DNA of 64,000 bases from an uncultured Bacteroidota bacterium. GTDB lineage: Bacteria; Bacteroidota; Bacteroidia; Chitinophagales; LD1. The notes beneath the pieces were generated by a model that was given only the letters and a program-made list of their open reading frames with translations, ran no database searches and was not told where the DNA came from. The position numbers were made by a program, and so were the translations under genes. Positions 50,673-59,881 of this stretch are shown one piece after another. Numbering within the stretch: position 1 is the stretch's first letter; every line of letters starts with the position of its first letter. The stretch covers positions 1-64,000 of the forward strand of contig CAIXGR010000036.1 in assembly GCA_903919075.1 (NCBI GenBank). The letters run 5' to 3'.

Positions 50673-51281
50673 TCAATTACAATGATGCACAGTATCCTCA
50701 ATAAAATTTTCGTGGTTGGGTAGCTGCGGGTTAAAATTACTACCGCTCCATTGCGAGTTAAAAAAACAGCTATCGCATTTTACAAGCACCTGGCGGGTGC
50801 CACGTACACCGGCAGTATCGTTGCCAAAAAAATAACGCAACAAACTTACCGTACCGGTTAAATTAAATGAGGTGCCAAAAAGTGTAGTGCCTCTTACCTG
50901 CAATAAATAACATTTCTCAGCCGCCTTAGTGTTCAAATAATTACCGTTCCAAACTTTGTGGCTGTTAAAGCCTGTGCCAGCAAAATTATGCAGGTCGTAA
51001 GCAATAATGTTATTTGCGCTATCGGTAATAGTTACAATGGCTTGCGCAATGTTGCGCTCAAATTCAACCAGGCTATCGTTAGGGCTGGTGCTGTCGCCGG
51101 GCGCAAAGCAATTGGGTATCCAGTACATAGCCGAGTCATTATCGCGGCTTACAACATACACCGGGTTGCCGGTAGGGCATAAGCGCTGCACCGTAGTATC
51201 GGGCGTAGGCAGTTTAATGCACGATGAAATTACAACCACCGCAAAAACCGTAAATAAAAGGATATGCTTTTTTAACACCAT
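50673..51281 (-). CDS. Lipoprotein with a CHU_C-like (type B sorting-like) domain
   Basis: About 202 residues from ATG 51281, lipobox VVISSC. Residues about 55-145 have the order of the gliding motility-associated C-terminal (CHU_C) domain: YWIPNCFAPGDSTSPNDSL for the usual IPNAFTPNGDGINDVF, IVTITDSANNIIAYDLHN, VWNGNY...KCYLLQV. In true type B cargo this domain is the very C-terminus; here about 60 further residues follow and the protein is lipid-anchored. It may be an adapted, non-secreted relative. Assignment is by eye. Confidence 0.65.
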   Translation of the reverse strand: MVLKKHILLFTVFAVVVISSCIKLPTPDTTVQRLCPTGNPVYVVSRDNDSAMYWIPNCFAPGDSTSPNDSLVEFERNIAQAIVTITDSANNIIAYDLHNFAGTGFNSHKVWNGNYLNTKAAEKCYLLQVRGTTLFGTSFNLTGTVSLLRYFFGNDTAGVRGTRQVLVKCDSCFFNSQWSGSNFNPQLPNHENFIEDTVHHCN

Positions 51282-51384
51282 TATTTGTAGCGCCAAAATA
51301 ACATCATTTTATTGGAACTAATTTTAACTACAACTTATTTAATCACCATATTTGAAGCCTGCTATAAAAAGCAATTAAATAGCA

Positions 51385-51392
51385 TAGTTTTG
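51385..51392 (+). promoter_or_regulatory. -7 box TAGTTTTG before the DUF4397 gene
   Basis: TAGTTTTG fits TAnnTTTG, 19 bp upstream of ATG 51412. No -33 TTTG at the right distance. Confidence 0.4.
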
Positions 51393-51411
51393 AAACTGTG
51401 ATAATTACAAA

Positions 51412-53142
51412 ATGAAAATCAACTTTCTTAAATCTCTCATCTTAACCTTATCGCTTCTGGCAGGTTACGGTTCCTTCTCGCAAGGCACTGCCTACCTGCA
51501 AATCATCAACACCACCGCCGACCCTTCGCTCGATACTATTGATATTTATATTAACGGCAATGTTTACGATACCACCAATGTTGTTTTTCACTCGGTAATT
51601 GGCTTTTATAGTATTACGCCCGATACTAATATTACACTTACCATTGCGCATCATCACTCTACCAGCAGCGCCAATGGCATCAAGTCCTTTTACCTCGGCT
51701 CCCTTACCGATAATAAAAGTTATGCATTAATGTTAGCCGGTGTAAATACTACCGGCTTTGAACCTAATCCCAATGGCCGCGATACAAGTTTTACTCTTTA
51801 TGAAATATCGCAGATTGATTCTACATCGCCGGACACTGCTGCTTTAGACTTTAAATTTTTTCAAGGCTCCACCGATTTGCCTTCCATGAAAATAGTTGAG
51901 CGCACAAGCCACCAACTAATAGTGCCCGATGTTTTGTATGGCGATACTACACCATACATACAACTACATCATCGCCTTTACGAATTTCAATTAATCAGTT
52001 CCGACTCCACTCAAAATTTCGGCACCTACATTGCCGACCTTTCAAACTATGCAGGCCAGGTGGGCATTATTTTTACAGCTGGGTTTTTAAACCCGCTGCA
52101 AAACGATAGCGGACCTTCGCTGGGCTTATACATGGCACTCTCCGGTGGTACAGTAGTGCAGTTTACTTTAGAAACCTCCGCCTTTCAGCTAATACACAAC
52201 TGTGCCGATACTGCTGCCGATTCGGTAGACGTTTACCTTAACGGCGAAATGATTTACCAGAATTTTGCTTTCAGAAATGCTACACCGGCGCTTATTTTAT
52301 TTGCGCACGCACCGTACGATATTGCTTTGGCACACAAAAATTCAACCTCGGTAAACGACACCTTCTGGCACAACCGGTTTGTGTTTCAACCCGATACTTT
52401 TTATATAGCTACTATGTCGGGCCTTATCAATCCCGGCAACTACGCCGCAAACCCCGATGGGAAAAATACATCCTTCGATGTTTTAATGAAAACTCCTGCC
52501 CAGTATACTTCATCCAGCAACGTTAATTTCGATTTCTTCTTAATTCACGGGGCTACCGATGCGCCGGCGGTTGATTTAACGCCCGAAGGCGGCCCAACAG
52601 TTATTACCGGTGCCCATTATGGTGATGAAACAAACTACATTTCATTCCCTCCCGATTTTTACACTTTCAATTTGAATGATACTACCGGTAACTTTTTAGG
52701 TGGTTACTTTGCTAATTTCCCGGCATATGCGGGGCAAAGTGGTGTGCTGCTTGTTTCAGGCTTTCTAAATCCGGCGGCAAATAATAATGGTCCGGGTTTA
52801 GGCTTATATATGGTGCCCATTGCAGGCGGGCCTTTTGTTCCTTTGTTTTTAACCACCGGTATCAATCATGTTTCTGAAAATAAGAAGGTAGAAATTTTCC
52901 CTAACCCGGCAACTAATCAGTTATTCATTCACCTTAATGTATCGGGAACAAAAAATGCAAGCCTCGCTATTACCAATCTAACCGGGCAAACCGTAGCCAG
53001 CCTTTTAAACAATGCTTCCATAACTGGCGAGCACATTCTTGCGGCGGATGTAAGTAATTTAAGCGCGGGACTTTATTTTTTAAGGCTTACAACTTATGAT
53101 GGGGTTAGCAATTATAAATTTGTAATTGCCCGTGGTTTTTAG
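51412..53142 (+). CDS. T9SS cargo with two DUF4397 modules
   Basis: 576 residues: signal peptide (LKSLILTLSLLAGYGSFSQ); first module about 25-245 starting YLQIINTTADPSLDTIDIYIN; second about 255-485 starting FQLIHNCADTAADSVDVYLN. Both have the DUF4397 pattern (D-x-V/I-D-(I/V)-Y-(I/L)-N-G) and end with YAGQ(V/S)G(I/V)LxxxGFLNP, so the module is an internal duplication. A type A sorting domain follows (VEIFPNPATNQLFIH to NYKFVIARGF). Probably surface-exposed; function unknown. Confidence 0.85.
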   Translation: MKINFLKSLILTLSLLAGYGSFSQGTAYLQIINTTADPSLDTIDIYINGNVYDTTNVVFHSVIGFYSITPDTNITLTIAHHHSTSSANGIKSFYLGSLTDNKSYALMLAGVNTTGFEPNPNGRDTSFTLYEISQIDSTSPDTAALDFKFFQGSTDLPSMKIVERTSHQLIVPDVLYGDTTPYIQLHHRLYEFQLISSDSTQNFGTYIADLSNYAGQVGIIFTAGFLNPLQNDSGPSLGLYMALSGGTVVQFTLETSAFQLIHNCADTAADSVDVYLNGEMIYQNFAFRNATPALILFAHAPYDIALAHKNSTSVNDTFWHNRFVFQPDTFYIATMSGLINPGNYAANPDGKNTSFDVLMKTPAQYTSSSNVNFDFFLIHGATDAPAVDLTPEGGPTVITGAHYGDETNYISFPPDFYTFNLNDTTGNFLGGYFANFPAYAGQSGVLLVSGFLNPAANNNGPGLGLYMVPIAGGPFVPLFLTTGINHVSENKKVEIFPNPATNQLFIHLNVSGTKNASLAITNLTGQTVASLLNNASITGEHILAADVSNLSAGLYFLRLTTYDGVSNYKFVIARGF

Positions 53143-53164
53143 AAGTAGCACCAAACAATATCAG

Positions 53165-53755
53165 TTAAGGTATTTTGTTTCCAGCTAAATATAAATCGAA
53201 AGATACATTACAGGATGAGCCCTCACCATAAATATAGATAGAATCTTTGCTGCTTTTAGGAAAGAGGATGTTTAGTTGCCTATGGTATGTGCCGTTGGCA
53301 AACGAATAATATTTGCTGATATTTTTGTTAAGTGAGCTGTAATAACCAGGAAGGCTATCGGTGTATTTGCAAGCTTCGTTTATAAAATTTGAATTCTGAT
53401 GAAAGTTATTAATAGTATAAACAATTGAGGAGTCGCCAGTTTTAATTATAAAAATCGTATCCGCAGGATAATCCGAACGGCCGCCGCCATCATAGGTAAT
53501 CCCATATCCCGAAATCAGGTACTTACCACAAAAGGCATCGGCAAAAACATTGCTATGCTCGTTCAGCAAGTTGCCAGTAGTGCCAAGCGGCACGGCGGTA
53601 TATGTTATTGGAACCGGTGTTGTGGTTGGTATGGGAGACGATTTTGTTGCCACCTCTTCTTTTTTACAGCCCGAACAAAATGCCAGTAATAAAAGCAAGG
53701 GTATAAAATATAAGCCAGATTTTCTTTTTATAAGTGTGTGGGGCTTTATCAGCAT
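53165..53755 (-). CDS. Lipoprotein of unknown function
   Basis: 196 residues. Signal region LYFIPLLLLLAFCSGC with Cys30 the likely lipid site. A Ser/Thr/Pro-rich linker (SSPIPTTTPVPIT) precedes the beta-rich body (KYLISGYGITYDGGG, IFIIKTGDSSIVYTI). It faces outward from the DUF4397 gene, convergent at 53142/53165. No family recognised. Confidence 0.65.
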   Translation of the reverse strand: MLIKPHTLIKRKSGLYFIPLLLLLAFCSGCKKEEVATKSSPIPTTTPVPITYTAVPLGTTGNLLNEHSNVFADAFCGKYLISGYGITYDGGGRSDYPADTIFIIKTGDSSIVYTINNFHQNSNFINEACKYTDSLPGYYSSLNKNISKYYSFANGTYHRQLNILFPKSSKDSIYIYGEGSSCNVSFDLYLAGNKIP

Positions 53756-53827
53756 AGCTTTTGTATTACTTACTGTGTTTTAATGTTTTATGTATTACGC
53801 CAACTTTTAGCAGAACAGATAAACGCA

Positions 53828-53860
53828 ATATAATACTTTATGTTGTATAAAGTATTATAT
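53828..53860. promoter_or_regulatory. Perfect 13-bp inverted repeat in a divergent spacer
   Basis: Arms ATATAATACTTTA (53828-53840) and TAAAGTATTATAT (53848-53860) around TGTTGTA. It lies between the lipoprotein gene (minus, start 53755) and the SRPBCC gene (plus, start 54052). No terminator U-run. It could be a regulator-binding site or an RNA hairpin for either strand. The remainder of 53756-54051 shows nothing else. Confidence 0.5.
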
Positions 53861-54051
53861 AATTTGTTTAAATCTAATATTGCCAGGCGGCATACGGTTA
53901 ATATTAGCCGCCTCATGTTGCATTTTAACAATAATATTTTCTTCCCACTTTGTCCGGTTTTAATTAATTTGTTCGTCATAAGTGGGTAATGAATATTAAT
54001 TAATCGGTGAAAACCTGAAAAATTGGTGACTCACCACAAAATCAAATTATT

Positions 54052-54474
54052 ATGTCAAAAACTATTGTGCAAAAAGTAGTATTTAAAAACACTACTCCAC
54101 AACAACTTTACGAGATGTATGTGGACTCGAAAAAGCAAACCGCATCAACCGGCATGGCTACAAAAATGAGCGCCAAAGAAGGTGCCGATTTTATTGCTTG
54201 CGACGAATACGTAACCGGCAAAAACCTGCGCCTTATTAAAAACGAATTAATAGTGCAAACATGGAAAGCCGCCAACTGGGATAAAAGCGATATTGAATCA
54301 ATTTTCATTATCAAGTTTGAACCCAAAGGCAACGATACCGTGCTGCACGTAACGCACGCCAACCTGCCCGATGCGCACGCTGCAGATACCGATTCTGGCT
54401 GGCACACCTATTACTGGGAGCCCTGGAAAAAATACCTTGCCGGTAAGCCTGTTGGCAAACCACAAAGCATGTAA
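54052..54474 (+). CDS. SRPBCC/AHSA1-like protein
   Basis: 140 residues, cytoplasmic. It opens with IVQKVVFKNTTPQQLYEMYVDSKKQ and ends with SGWHTYYWEPWKKYLAGK, the normal start and end of AHSA1-type START-like folds, with the middle VQTWKAANWDKSDIESIFIIKFEPKGNDT. Such proteins bind hydrophobic ligands or act as Hsp90 activators; in bacteria most are uncharacterised. Confidence 0.82.
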   Translation: MSKTIVQKVVFKNTTPQQLYEMYVDSKKQTASTGMATKMSAKEGADFIACDEYVTGKNLRLIKNELIVQTWKAANWDKSDIESIFIIKFEPKGNDTVLHVTHANLPDAHAADTDSGWHTYYWEPWKKYLAGKPVGKPQSM

Positions 54475-54490
54475 TAGTATTCTTTTTGTC

Positions 54491-54560
54491 GGGGAGCGGT
54501 TCTCCCTTTTGTCTCATCCCGATTTTTATCGGGATGGGAGTTAAATGGTGAGTGGAGCGA
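54491..54560. repeat. Degenerate hairpin repeat interrupted by a second hairpin
   Basis: CGGGGAGCGGTTCTCCC starts as in the CTCCCTTTAGGGAG family, then a separate perfect 9-bp hairpin CATCCCGAT/ATCGGGATG (54515-54536) with a TTTT loop takes the place of the usual tail. It may be one element inserted into another. Confidence 0.65.
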
Positions 54561-54610
54561 TAAAATGGTAATCCTGCAAACAAAAAGACGCAATAATTGT
54601 TTTATAAAAG

Positions 54611-55924
54611 ATGCAACAACGTTTACCAATTAGCGTTTTTTGGTTTAGGCGAGATTTACGGTTAGAAGATAATGCGGGATTGCACCATGCGCTTAAAGAA
54701 GGCGCACCGGTGCTCCCGCTTTTTATTTTTGATACGCAAATACTAAACAGGCTTGATGATAAAACCGATAAGCGCGTATTGTTTATTCATCAGCAGTTGC
54801 AGCATTTAAATTTAGAGCTGAAAAAGCACGGCTCTTCTCTGCTTATAAAAACCGGCAAGCCGGTAGAGGTGTGGAAGCAACTGCTAACCGAATATTCCAT
54901 AAAAAGCGTTTTTACCAACCACGATTACGAGCCCTATGCTATTCAGCGCGATAAAGCAGTGGCCGATTTATTAAAGCAACACCGCATCTCGTTCTTTAAT
55001 TATAAGGACCACGTAATATTCGAAAAATACGAGGTAATAAAAGACGATGGTAAGCCATATACCATATTTACACCATACAGTAAAAAATGGCTTACCAAAC
55101 TGGTGCCCTATTACTACCAATCGTATCCGGTTTTAAAATATGCTCGAAGCTTTTTTAAAGCCGAAGGACTGCCTTTCCCAACTTTAAAGTCAATAGGCTT
55201 TGTTGAAACCGATTTTCAGTTTCCCGAAAAAATCATTTCAGGCAATACCATAAAAAACTATACCGAGACCCGCAACTATCCTGCGGTAGACAAGGGTACT
55301 TCTAAGCTGGGTATACATTTACGTTTTGGCACTTTAAGTATAAGGCAACTGCTGGCTTTTGCCATTAAAAAAAATGCAACGTATGTAAACGAATTAATAT
55401 GGCGCGATTTTTACCAAATGATTTTGTTCCATTTTCCGCAAGTGGTGCAGCAGGCATTTAAACCTGCCTACAATAATATATTGTGGGAGAATGACGAGCA
55501 AAAATTTGCCGCCTGGTGCGAAGGCCGCACCGGTTACCCGCTGGTTGATGCCGGCATGCGCGAGCTAAATGCCACCGGTTATATGCACAACCGGGTACGT
55601 ATGGTAGTAGCCAGTTTTTTAACCAAACATTTGCTGATTGACTGGCGCTGGGGCGAAGCATATTTTGCCGAAAAGTTGTTAGATTTTGATTTGGCCTCAA
55701 ACAATGGCGGCTGGCAATGGGCCAGCGGTAGTGGTACCGATGCCGCACCCTATTTCCGCGTATTCAATCCGCAATTGCAGTTAGAAAAATTTGACCCCGA
55801 ATTAAAATATGTAAAACAATGGGTACCTGAATATGGTACCAACGCTTACGCAAAACCAATAGTAGTGCACGCCACTTCGCGCGAAAAAATGCTGCAAACC
55901 TATAAGGCAGCGCTAGAAGAATAG
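54611..55924 (+). CDS. DNA photolyase/cryptochrome, class I
   Basis: 437 residues, full length. N-terminal antenna domain starting VFWFRRDLRLEDN; FAD-binding domain with INELIWRDFYQM-like helix, GRTGYPLVDAGMREL, HNRVRMVVASFLTKHLLIDW, and NNGGWQWASGSGTDAAPYFR. It uses blue light to split UV pyrimidine dimers, the standard role for this class; a cryptochrome-like sensory role cannot be excluded by sequence alone. Stand-alone gene. Confidence 0.9.
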   Translation: MQQRLPISVFWFRRDLRLEDNAGLHHALKEGAPVLPLFIFDTQILNRLDDKTDKRVLFIHQQLQHLNLELKKHGSSLLIKTGKPVEVWKQLLTEYSIKSVFTNHDYEPYAIQRDKAVADLLKQHRISFFNYKDHVIFEKYEVIKDDGKPYTIFTPYSKKWLTKLVPYYYQSYPVLKYARSFFKAEGLPFPTLKSIGFVETDFQFPEKIISGNTIKNYTETRNYPAVDKGTSKLGIHLRFGTLSIRQLLAFAIKKNATYVNELIWRDFYQMILFHFPQVVQQAFKPAYNNILWENDEQKFAAWCEGRTGYPLVDAGMRELNATGYMHNRVRMVVASFLTKHLLIDWRWGEAYFAEKLLDFDLASNNGGWQWASGSGTDAAPYFRVFNPQLQLEKFDPELKYVKQWVPEYGTNAYAKPIVVHATSREKMLQTYKAALEE

Positions 55925-56122
55925 CTATTAACAATCGTACGGTAGTTTTCTATCCCCCCAGTAATTTGTTTCTTGTAAATAGTTGCTTTCCAATAGCTTA
56001 CTTATTGCTTTTGTTCTGCGTAGCTTATTCCTTGCAATGTAACGCAGTTGCTTTTTACACTTGTATTACGAATAAAATATTTTAAAATGTTTTATTTATT
56101 TACATTGCACAAAATTAAATTT

Positions 56123-59100
56123 ATGAAAAACCCCCATTGCACTGCATTAGCTAAAAAGTATTTTGGATCTATCTTTTTTATACTTCTAACTATCCATGCT
56201 TTTTCGCAGGTGCCCCCAAAGCAACATACTTATTACCGCAGCCCCAATTCGCCCAAGCCATCACAAATACATCATAGTTCATCTTCCCCCTTCCGTAGCA
56301 CATGCGATACCACGCTTGTGTTAGATTACAGTACCTATAATGAAGTAGTGGCCGCAAGTTCAAACCTTAATTTTAATGGCAGTTGGAACTCCGCAAACCC
56401 AATTATCCAAGCCATGGAAATAACCCCATTTGTAGATGTAGCACATATAGGAAGTTATACCTATGCAGCTGGAATATGGGATAGCTTAGCATTTGCAAAC
56501 CTGGGCACTGGTCAAACAAGCTATTATCCACTTTCAGCCACAACCGTTTATTTAGATTCGTTAGGCATGTTTATCGGAATTTGGGGCGATACTGTTCATG
56601 CCCATAATAAAATGGCCAACGATAGTTTGGTGTTTACTGTTTACTCAGTAGCAAATAACAGCCTTTCACAAATTAAGAAAGTAGTTTTTTCGGGTTATAC
56701 CGGGTTAAGCCAATTTTTTAATAGCCCCAATATATTAGGCTTTGTGCCAATTGCCATACATCAGCAATTTAACCAAGGCGAAGGATTTGCTGTACGCTTA
56801 GATTACTTAGCCAAAGATACTTCATCGCATCTTTCATTATCATATACCTATGCCGATTCATGCGGCACAGTTTACATTAATGGCAATCCTTATCCTTCTC
56901 CGGCCTACCCTTCTCCTTTTGCGGCATGTGACCTTTATGGTAATATAGACCACAATCAGGCCGGCACAGGTGCTACAGTTTACGATGCGAATAACTCATA
57001 TGCATATATGGGGCAGGGCTTTCCTGATAATTGCAGCTTTGTTTATACTCAAAACTGGGAGTTTCTGCCTATTCTAAACCTGTGTGTAGCCTATGGGGCC
57101 CAAATTCAAGCCAGTTCTACATCATGGTGTAATGGCTCTACGGTTGAATTAGATGCTTTTGTTTATGGAACGAATAGCAGCAATATTACTTACAGGTGGT
57201 CGGCAAGTGGTGGTGGCGTTATAACTGACTCAACAAGTGCCACCACTAGTATTATTCAAAACTCCAACATTAATACTACAGTTACACTTACTGTAAACGA
57301 TGGCACAGGGCCTGTTACCAACAGCATTGTGCTTACTAGCTGTAACCTGCCATTACAGATTAGTGCTGGCGAGAACCAGACTTTTTGCTCAACTCGTACA
57401 ATAGTTTTAACGCCAACTATTATTAGCGGCAATCCGCCTTATACCTATCATTGGGGTGGCTCAGGATTAAGTTGCTACACATGCCAAAATCCAGAGGTAA
57501 CAATTAGTCAATACGAAAGTTATTATCTTACTGTTACCGATGCCCATAGTCATAGCGCTACTTCTACGGTGTCTTACTGGGTTTCTCCCGAAAATAGCTT
57601 GATGCAAATGCAAGTGGAAAACACGCCTGGTAACTGTGGCAATCAAACCGAATTTACAACCGCCATCATTATCAATGGTAATTTGCCTTATACCGTTAAC
57701 TGGGGCGATGGCGATACCAGTACCGGTGGCACGCAACAAACACATAGCTATACACAATCCGGGCCGGAAATAATACAGGTTATCGATTCACAAGGTTGTG
57801 TAACCACCACTCTTGATACTATTACATCTGTAGGCCTTGCTGTTACACTTCAACAGGCCATTCAGCCTGCATGTGCAGGCACATCTTCCGGAACAATAGT
57901 TGTTTCAGTAACAGGTGGCACACCGCCCTACAATTATTTGTGGAGCAACGCAGCAAATACCGATTCAATTACAAACCTCGCCTCAGGTTCTTATGCCGTA
58001 TCGGTAACCGATGCATCTACTTGCAATGCGTATTTTGTATATACACTCAATCCCGAATCCGATGGAAACTATTATGTGTTTCTAAACGCGGTAAACCCTA
58101 ACTGCGGCAGCCCGGGTTCGGTAACGGCAAATGTTTATGGTGGTCTTCCGCCATACAGATATTTCTGGACCACCCTCGACACAACTTCTTCCATTAACGT
58201 TACCGGCGGTGGTTTTAACTATTATGGCGTTTTTGTTACCGATTCATTAGGGTGCATGGCTAACGGCTATGTATTTATACAAAACAACTGTAGCAGTTTT
58301 ATTACCGGCACTGCTTTTGCCGATGACAATGACAATTGCGTATTTGATGGCGGCGAACAGCCACTGCAAGATGCTTTTGTAATTGCAAGCTCTTCAACCG
58401 GCGAGATGTATTATGCCATTACCGATCAAAACGGCCAATACTCCATCGAAGTTCCCGACACCGGAAATTATGGACTTACTTTATATAATGAATTTTCGAT
58501 ATGCGGCAACGTTTCTTTATGTGGTAATTCTAATCAAACAGTTTATCTGTCAACTTTAGGAGGCACTTCGGCTAATAATAATTTTGCTATAACTTCTTCT
58601 GCCGGTTTCGATTTGGGCGTATTCCCCAGCTGGACTTCAGCAAACCCGGGCTTTGAAAAAGATTATTGGATATATTATTATAACATAGCGCCACAGCCTT
58701 TTTCGGGCACCGCTACAGTTGCGTTTAAATACGATTCGAACCTTATATATATGGGTTCCGACGTGCCGCCAACCTCATACAATGCCGCTAACGATTCTAT
58801 TACATGGAACGTGAATATTACCGGCAACGATTATTTTGATGTAATTGGTGCCGTATATTTTAAAGTGCCGTTAACACTTCCGCTTACATATCAATTGCAA
58901 ACCAAGTTCTGGATTTATCCATCCGCCGGCGATTGCGATACATCAAATAATTACTTACATTTTTCTGAAATCGTTACCGGTTCGCACGACCCGAACGAAA
59001 AAGAAGTGCAGCCCGCCGGAAATATTACTGCCGATGATTCTGTACTTACCTACACTATCCACTTTCAAAACACCGGCACCGATTCTACACATTTTATTGT

Positions 59101-59671
59101 AGTAGTAGATACACTATCGCCAAGTCTCGATCCGGCTACTGTGCGTAATCTTGCTGCCAGTTATAAATACTCTGATTTTAAAGTAACAGGGCAAGGAATT
59201 CTTACCTGGACATTTAACCCATACCGATTGGTTGATAGCATCACCAATCCTTCGGGCAGCAAAGGTTTTGTTTCATTCTCGGTTAAGCAAAAAAAGAATT
59301 TGCTTCCAGGTACACCCATAAGCAACACGGCCTCTATTTATTTCGATTACAACGAACCGGTGGTTACCAATACCGTAACTGATTCTATAGCTATTCCTAC
59401 CTCTGTAACTCAGGTGAGCAACGCTTCTGGTATTATAGTTACTGCGTTTCCAAATCCGTTTAGCGCCAGCACTAATATTGTAGTGACCGGTATTAACGAA
59501 AAATACGATTTCGAATTATTCGACTTAACCGGCCGTTTGCAAAACCGCATACCGCAAATAAATACTAACCGGTTCGAAATAATGCGCAATCAACTTGCCG
59601 ATGGCGTTTATTTGTATCGCTTATTGGTTGCAGGTAAGCCTGCTGCTTATGGTAAGCTGGTGGTGCAGTAG
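56123..59671 (+). CDS. Large T9SS surface protein with SprB-like repeats and DUF7619-like end
   Basis: 1182 residues from ATG 56123 (signal peptide FGSIFFILLTIHAFSQ); a TTG at 56048 is rejected. The N-terminal part has no named family. Residues about 360-740 contain PKD/SprB-like units (GGTPPYNYLWSNAANTD, GGLPPYRYFW), then an SdrD B-like unit (GTAFADDNDNCVFDGGEQPL), then the DUF11/DUF7619-like block (SHDPNEKEVQP, YTIHFQNTGTDSTHFIVVVDTL, ISNTASIYFDYNEPVVTNT). A type A sorting domain ends it (VTAFPNPFSASTNI to AYGKLVVQ). The NT-F-D-Y-N-x-P block is a common surface-protein module of Bacteroidota. Likely adhesin-type cargo. Confidence 0.85.
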   Translation: MKNPHCTALAKKYFGSIFFILLTIHAFSQVPPKQHTYYRSPNSPKPSQIHHSSSSPFRSTCDTTLVLDYSTYNEVVAASSNLNFNGSWNSANPIIQAMEITPFVDVAHIGSYTYAAGIWDSLAFANLGTGQTSYYPLSATTVYLDSLGMFIGIWGDTVHAHNKMANDSLVFTVYSVANNSLSQIKKVVFSGYTGLSQFFNSPNILGFVPIAIHQQFNQGEGFAVRLDYLAKDTSSHLSLSYTYADSCGTVYINGNPYPSPAYPSPFAACDLYGNIDHNQAGTGATVYDANNSYAYMGQGFPDNCSFVYTQNWEFLPILNLCVAYGAQIQASSTSWCNGSTVELDAFVYGTNSSNITYRWSASGGGVITDSTSATTSIIQNSNINTTVTLTVNDGTGPVTNSIVLTSCNLPLQISAGENQTFCSTRTIVLTPTIISGNPPYTYHWGGSGLSCYTCQNPEVTISQYESYYLTVTDAHSHSATSTVSYWVSPENSLMQMQVENTPGNCGNQTEFTTAIIINGNLPYTVNWGDGDTSTGGTQQTHSYTQSGPEIIQVIDSQGCVTTTLDTITSVGLAVTLQQAIQPACAGTSSGTIVVSVTGGTPPYNYLWSNAANTDSITNLASGSYAVSVTDASTCNAYFVYTLNPESDGNYYVFLNAVNPNCGSPGSVTANVYGGLPPYRYFWTTLDTTSSINVTGGGFNYYGVFVTDSLGCMANGYVFIQNNCSSFITGTAFADDNDNCVFDGGEQPLQDAFVIASSSTGEMYYAITDQNGQYSIEVPDTGNYGLTLYNEFSICGNVSLCGNSNQTVYLSTLGGTSANNNFAITSSAGFDLGVFPSWTSANPGFEKDYWIYYYNIAPQPFSGTATVAFKYDSNLIYMGSDVPPTSYNAANDSITWNVNITGNDYFDVIGAVYFKVPLTLPLTYQLQTKFWIYPSAGDCDTSNNYLHFSEIVTGSHDPNEKEVQPAGNITADDSVLTYTIHFQNTGTDSTHFIVVVDTLSPSLDPATVRNLAASYKYSDFKVTGQGILTWTFNPYRLVDSITNPSGSKGFVSFSVKQKKNLLPGTPISNTASIYFDYNEPVVTNTVTDSIAIPTSVTQVSNASGIIVTAFPNPFSASTNIVVTGINEKYDFELFDLTGRLQNRIPQINTNRFEIMRNQLADGVYLYRLLVAGKPAAYGKLVVQ

Positions 59672-59707
59672 CTGTAGTAATTTTTGATAATCATATCTAA
59701 CTTGTTT

Positions 59708-59750
59708 AAGGCTTTCATTTTCTCCAATTAACGGAGAGGATGAAAGCCTT
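59708..59750 (+). terminator. Hairpin after the large T9SS gene
   Basis: Outer stem AAGGCTTTCAT/ATGAAAGCCTT (59708-59718, 59740-59750) and inner stem TCTCC/GGAGA (59721-59725, 59733-59737). No U-run directly after, so it may be a member of the CTCC/GGAG hairpin repeats as well as a transcript end. Confidence 0.5.
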
Positions 59751-59864
59751 TGTATTTGCACACTCATCAAGCCACAAACCTTTAATTAGCGCACCAAACA
59801 ATGCTGGCGCTGTGCTAAATCTAAAACAGCACGGCAAAAATTTCATTTTTCCCATACCAGCGGC

Positions 59865-59872
59865 TACATTCG
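59865..59872 (+). promoter_or_regulatory. -7 box TACATTCG before the PorE-like gene
   Basis: TACATTCG fits TAnnTTCG; ATG 59882 follows 9 bp later. TTTC about 20 bp upstream is a possible weak -33 element. Confidence 0.45.
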
Positions 59873-59881
59873 CCAACTAAT

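Noticed and set aside
56048-56122. TTG start at 56048 for the large T9SS protein
   Set aside because: The added 25 residues are not signal-peptide-like; ATG 56123 starts a clear signal peptide.
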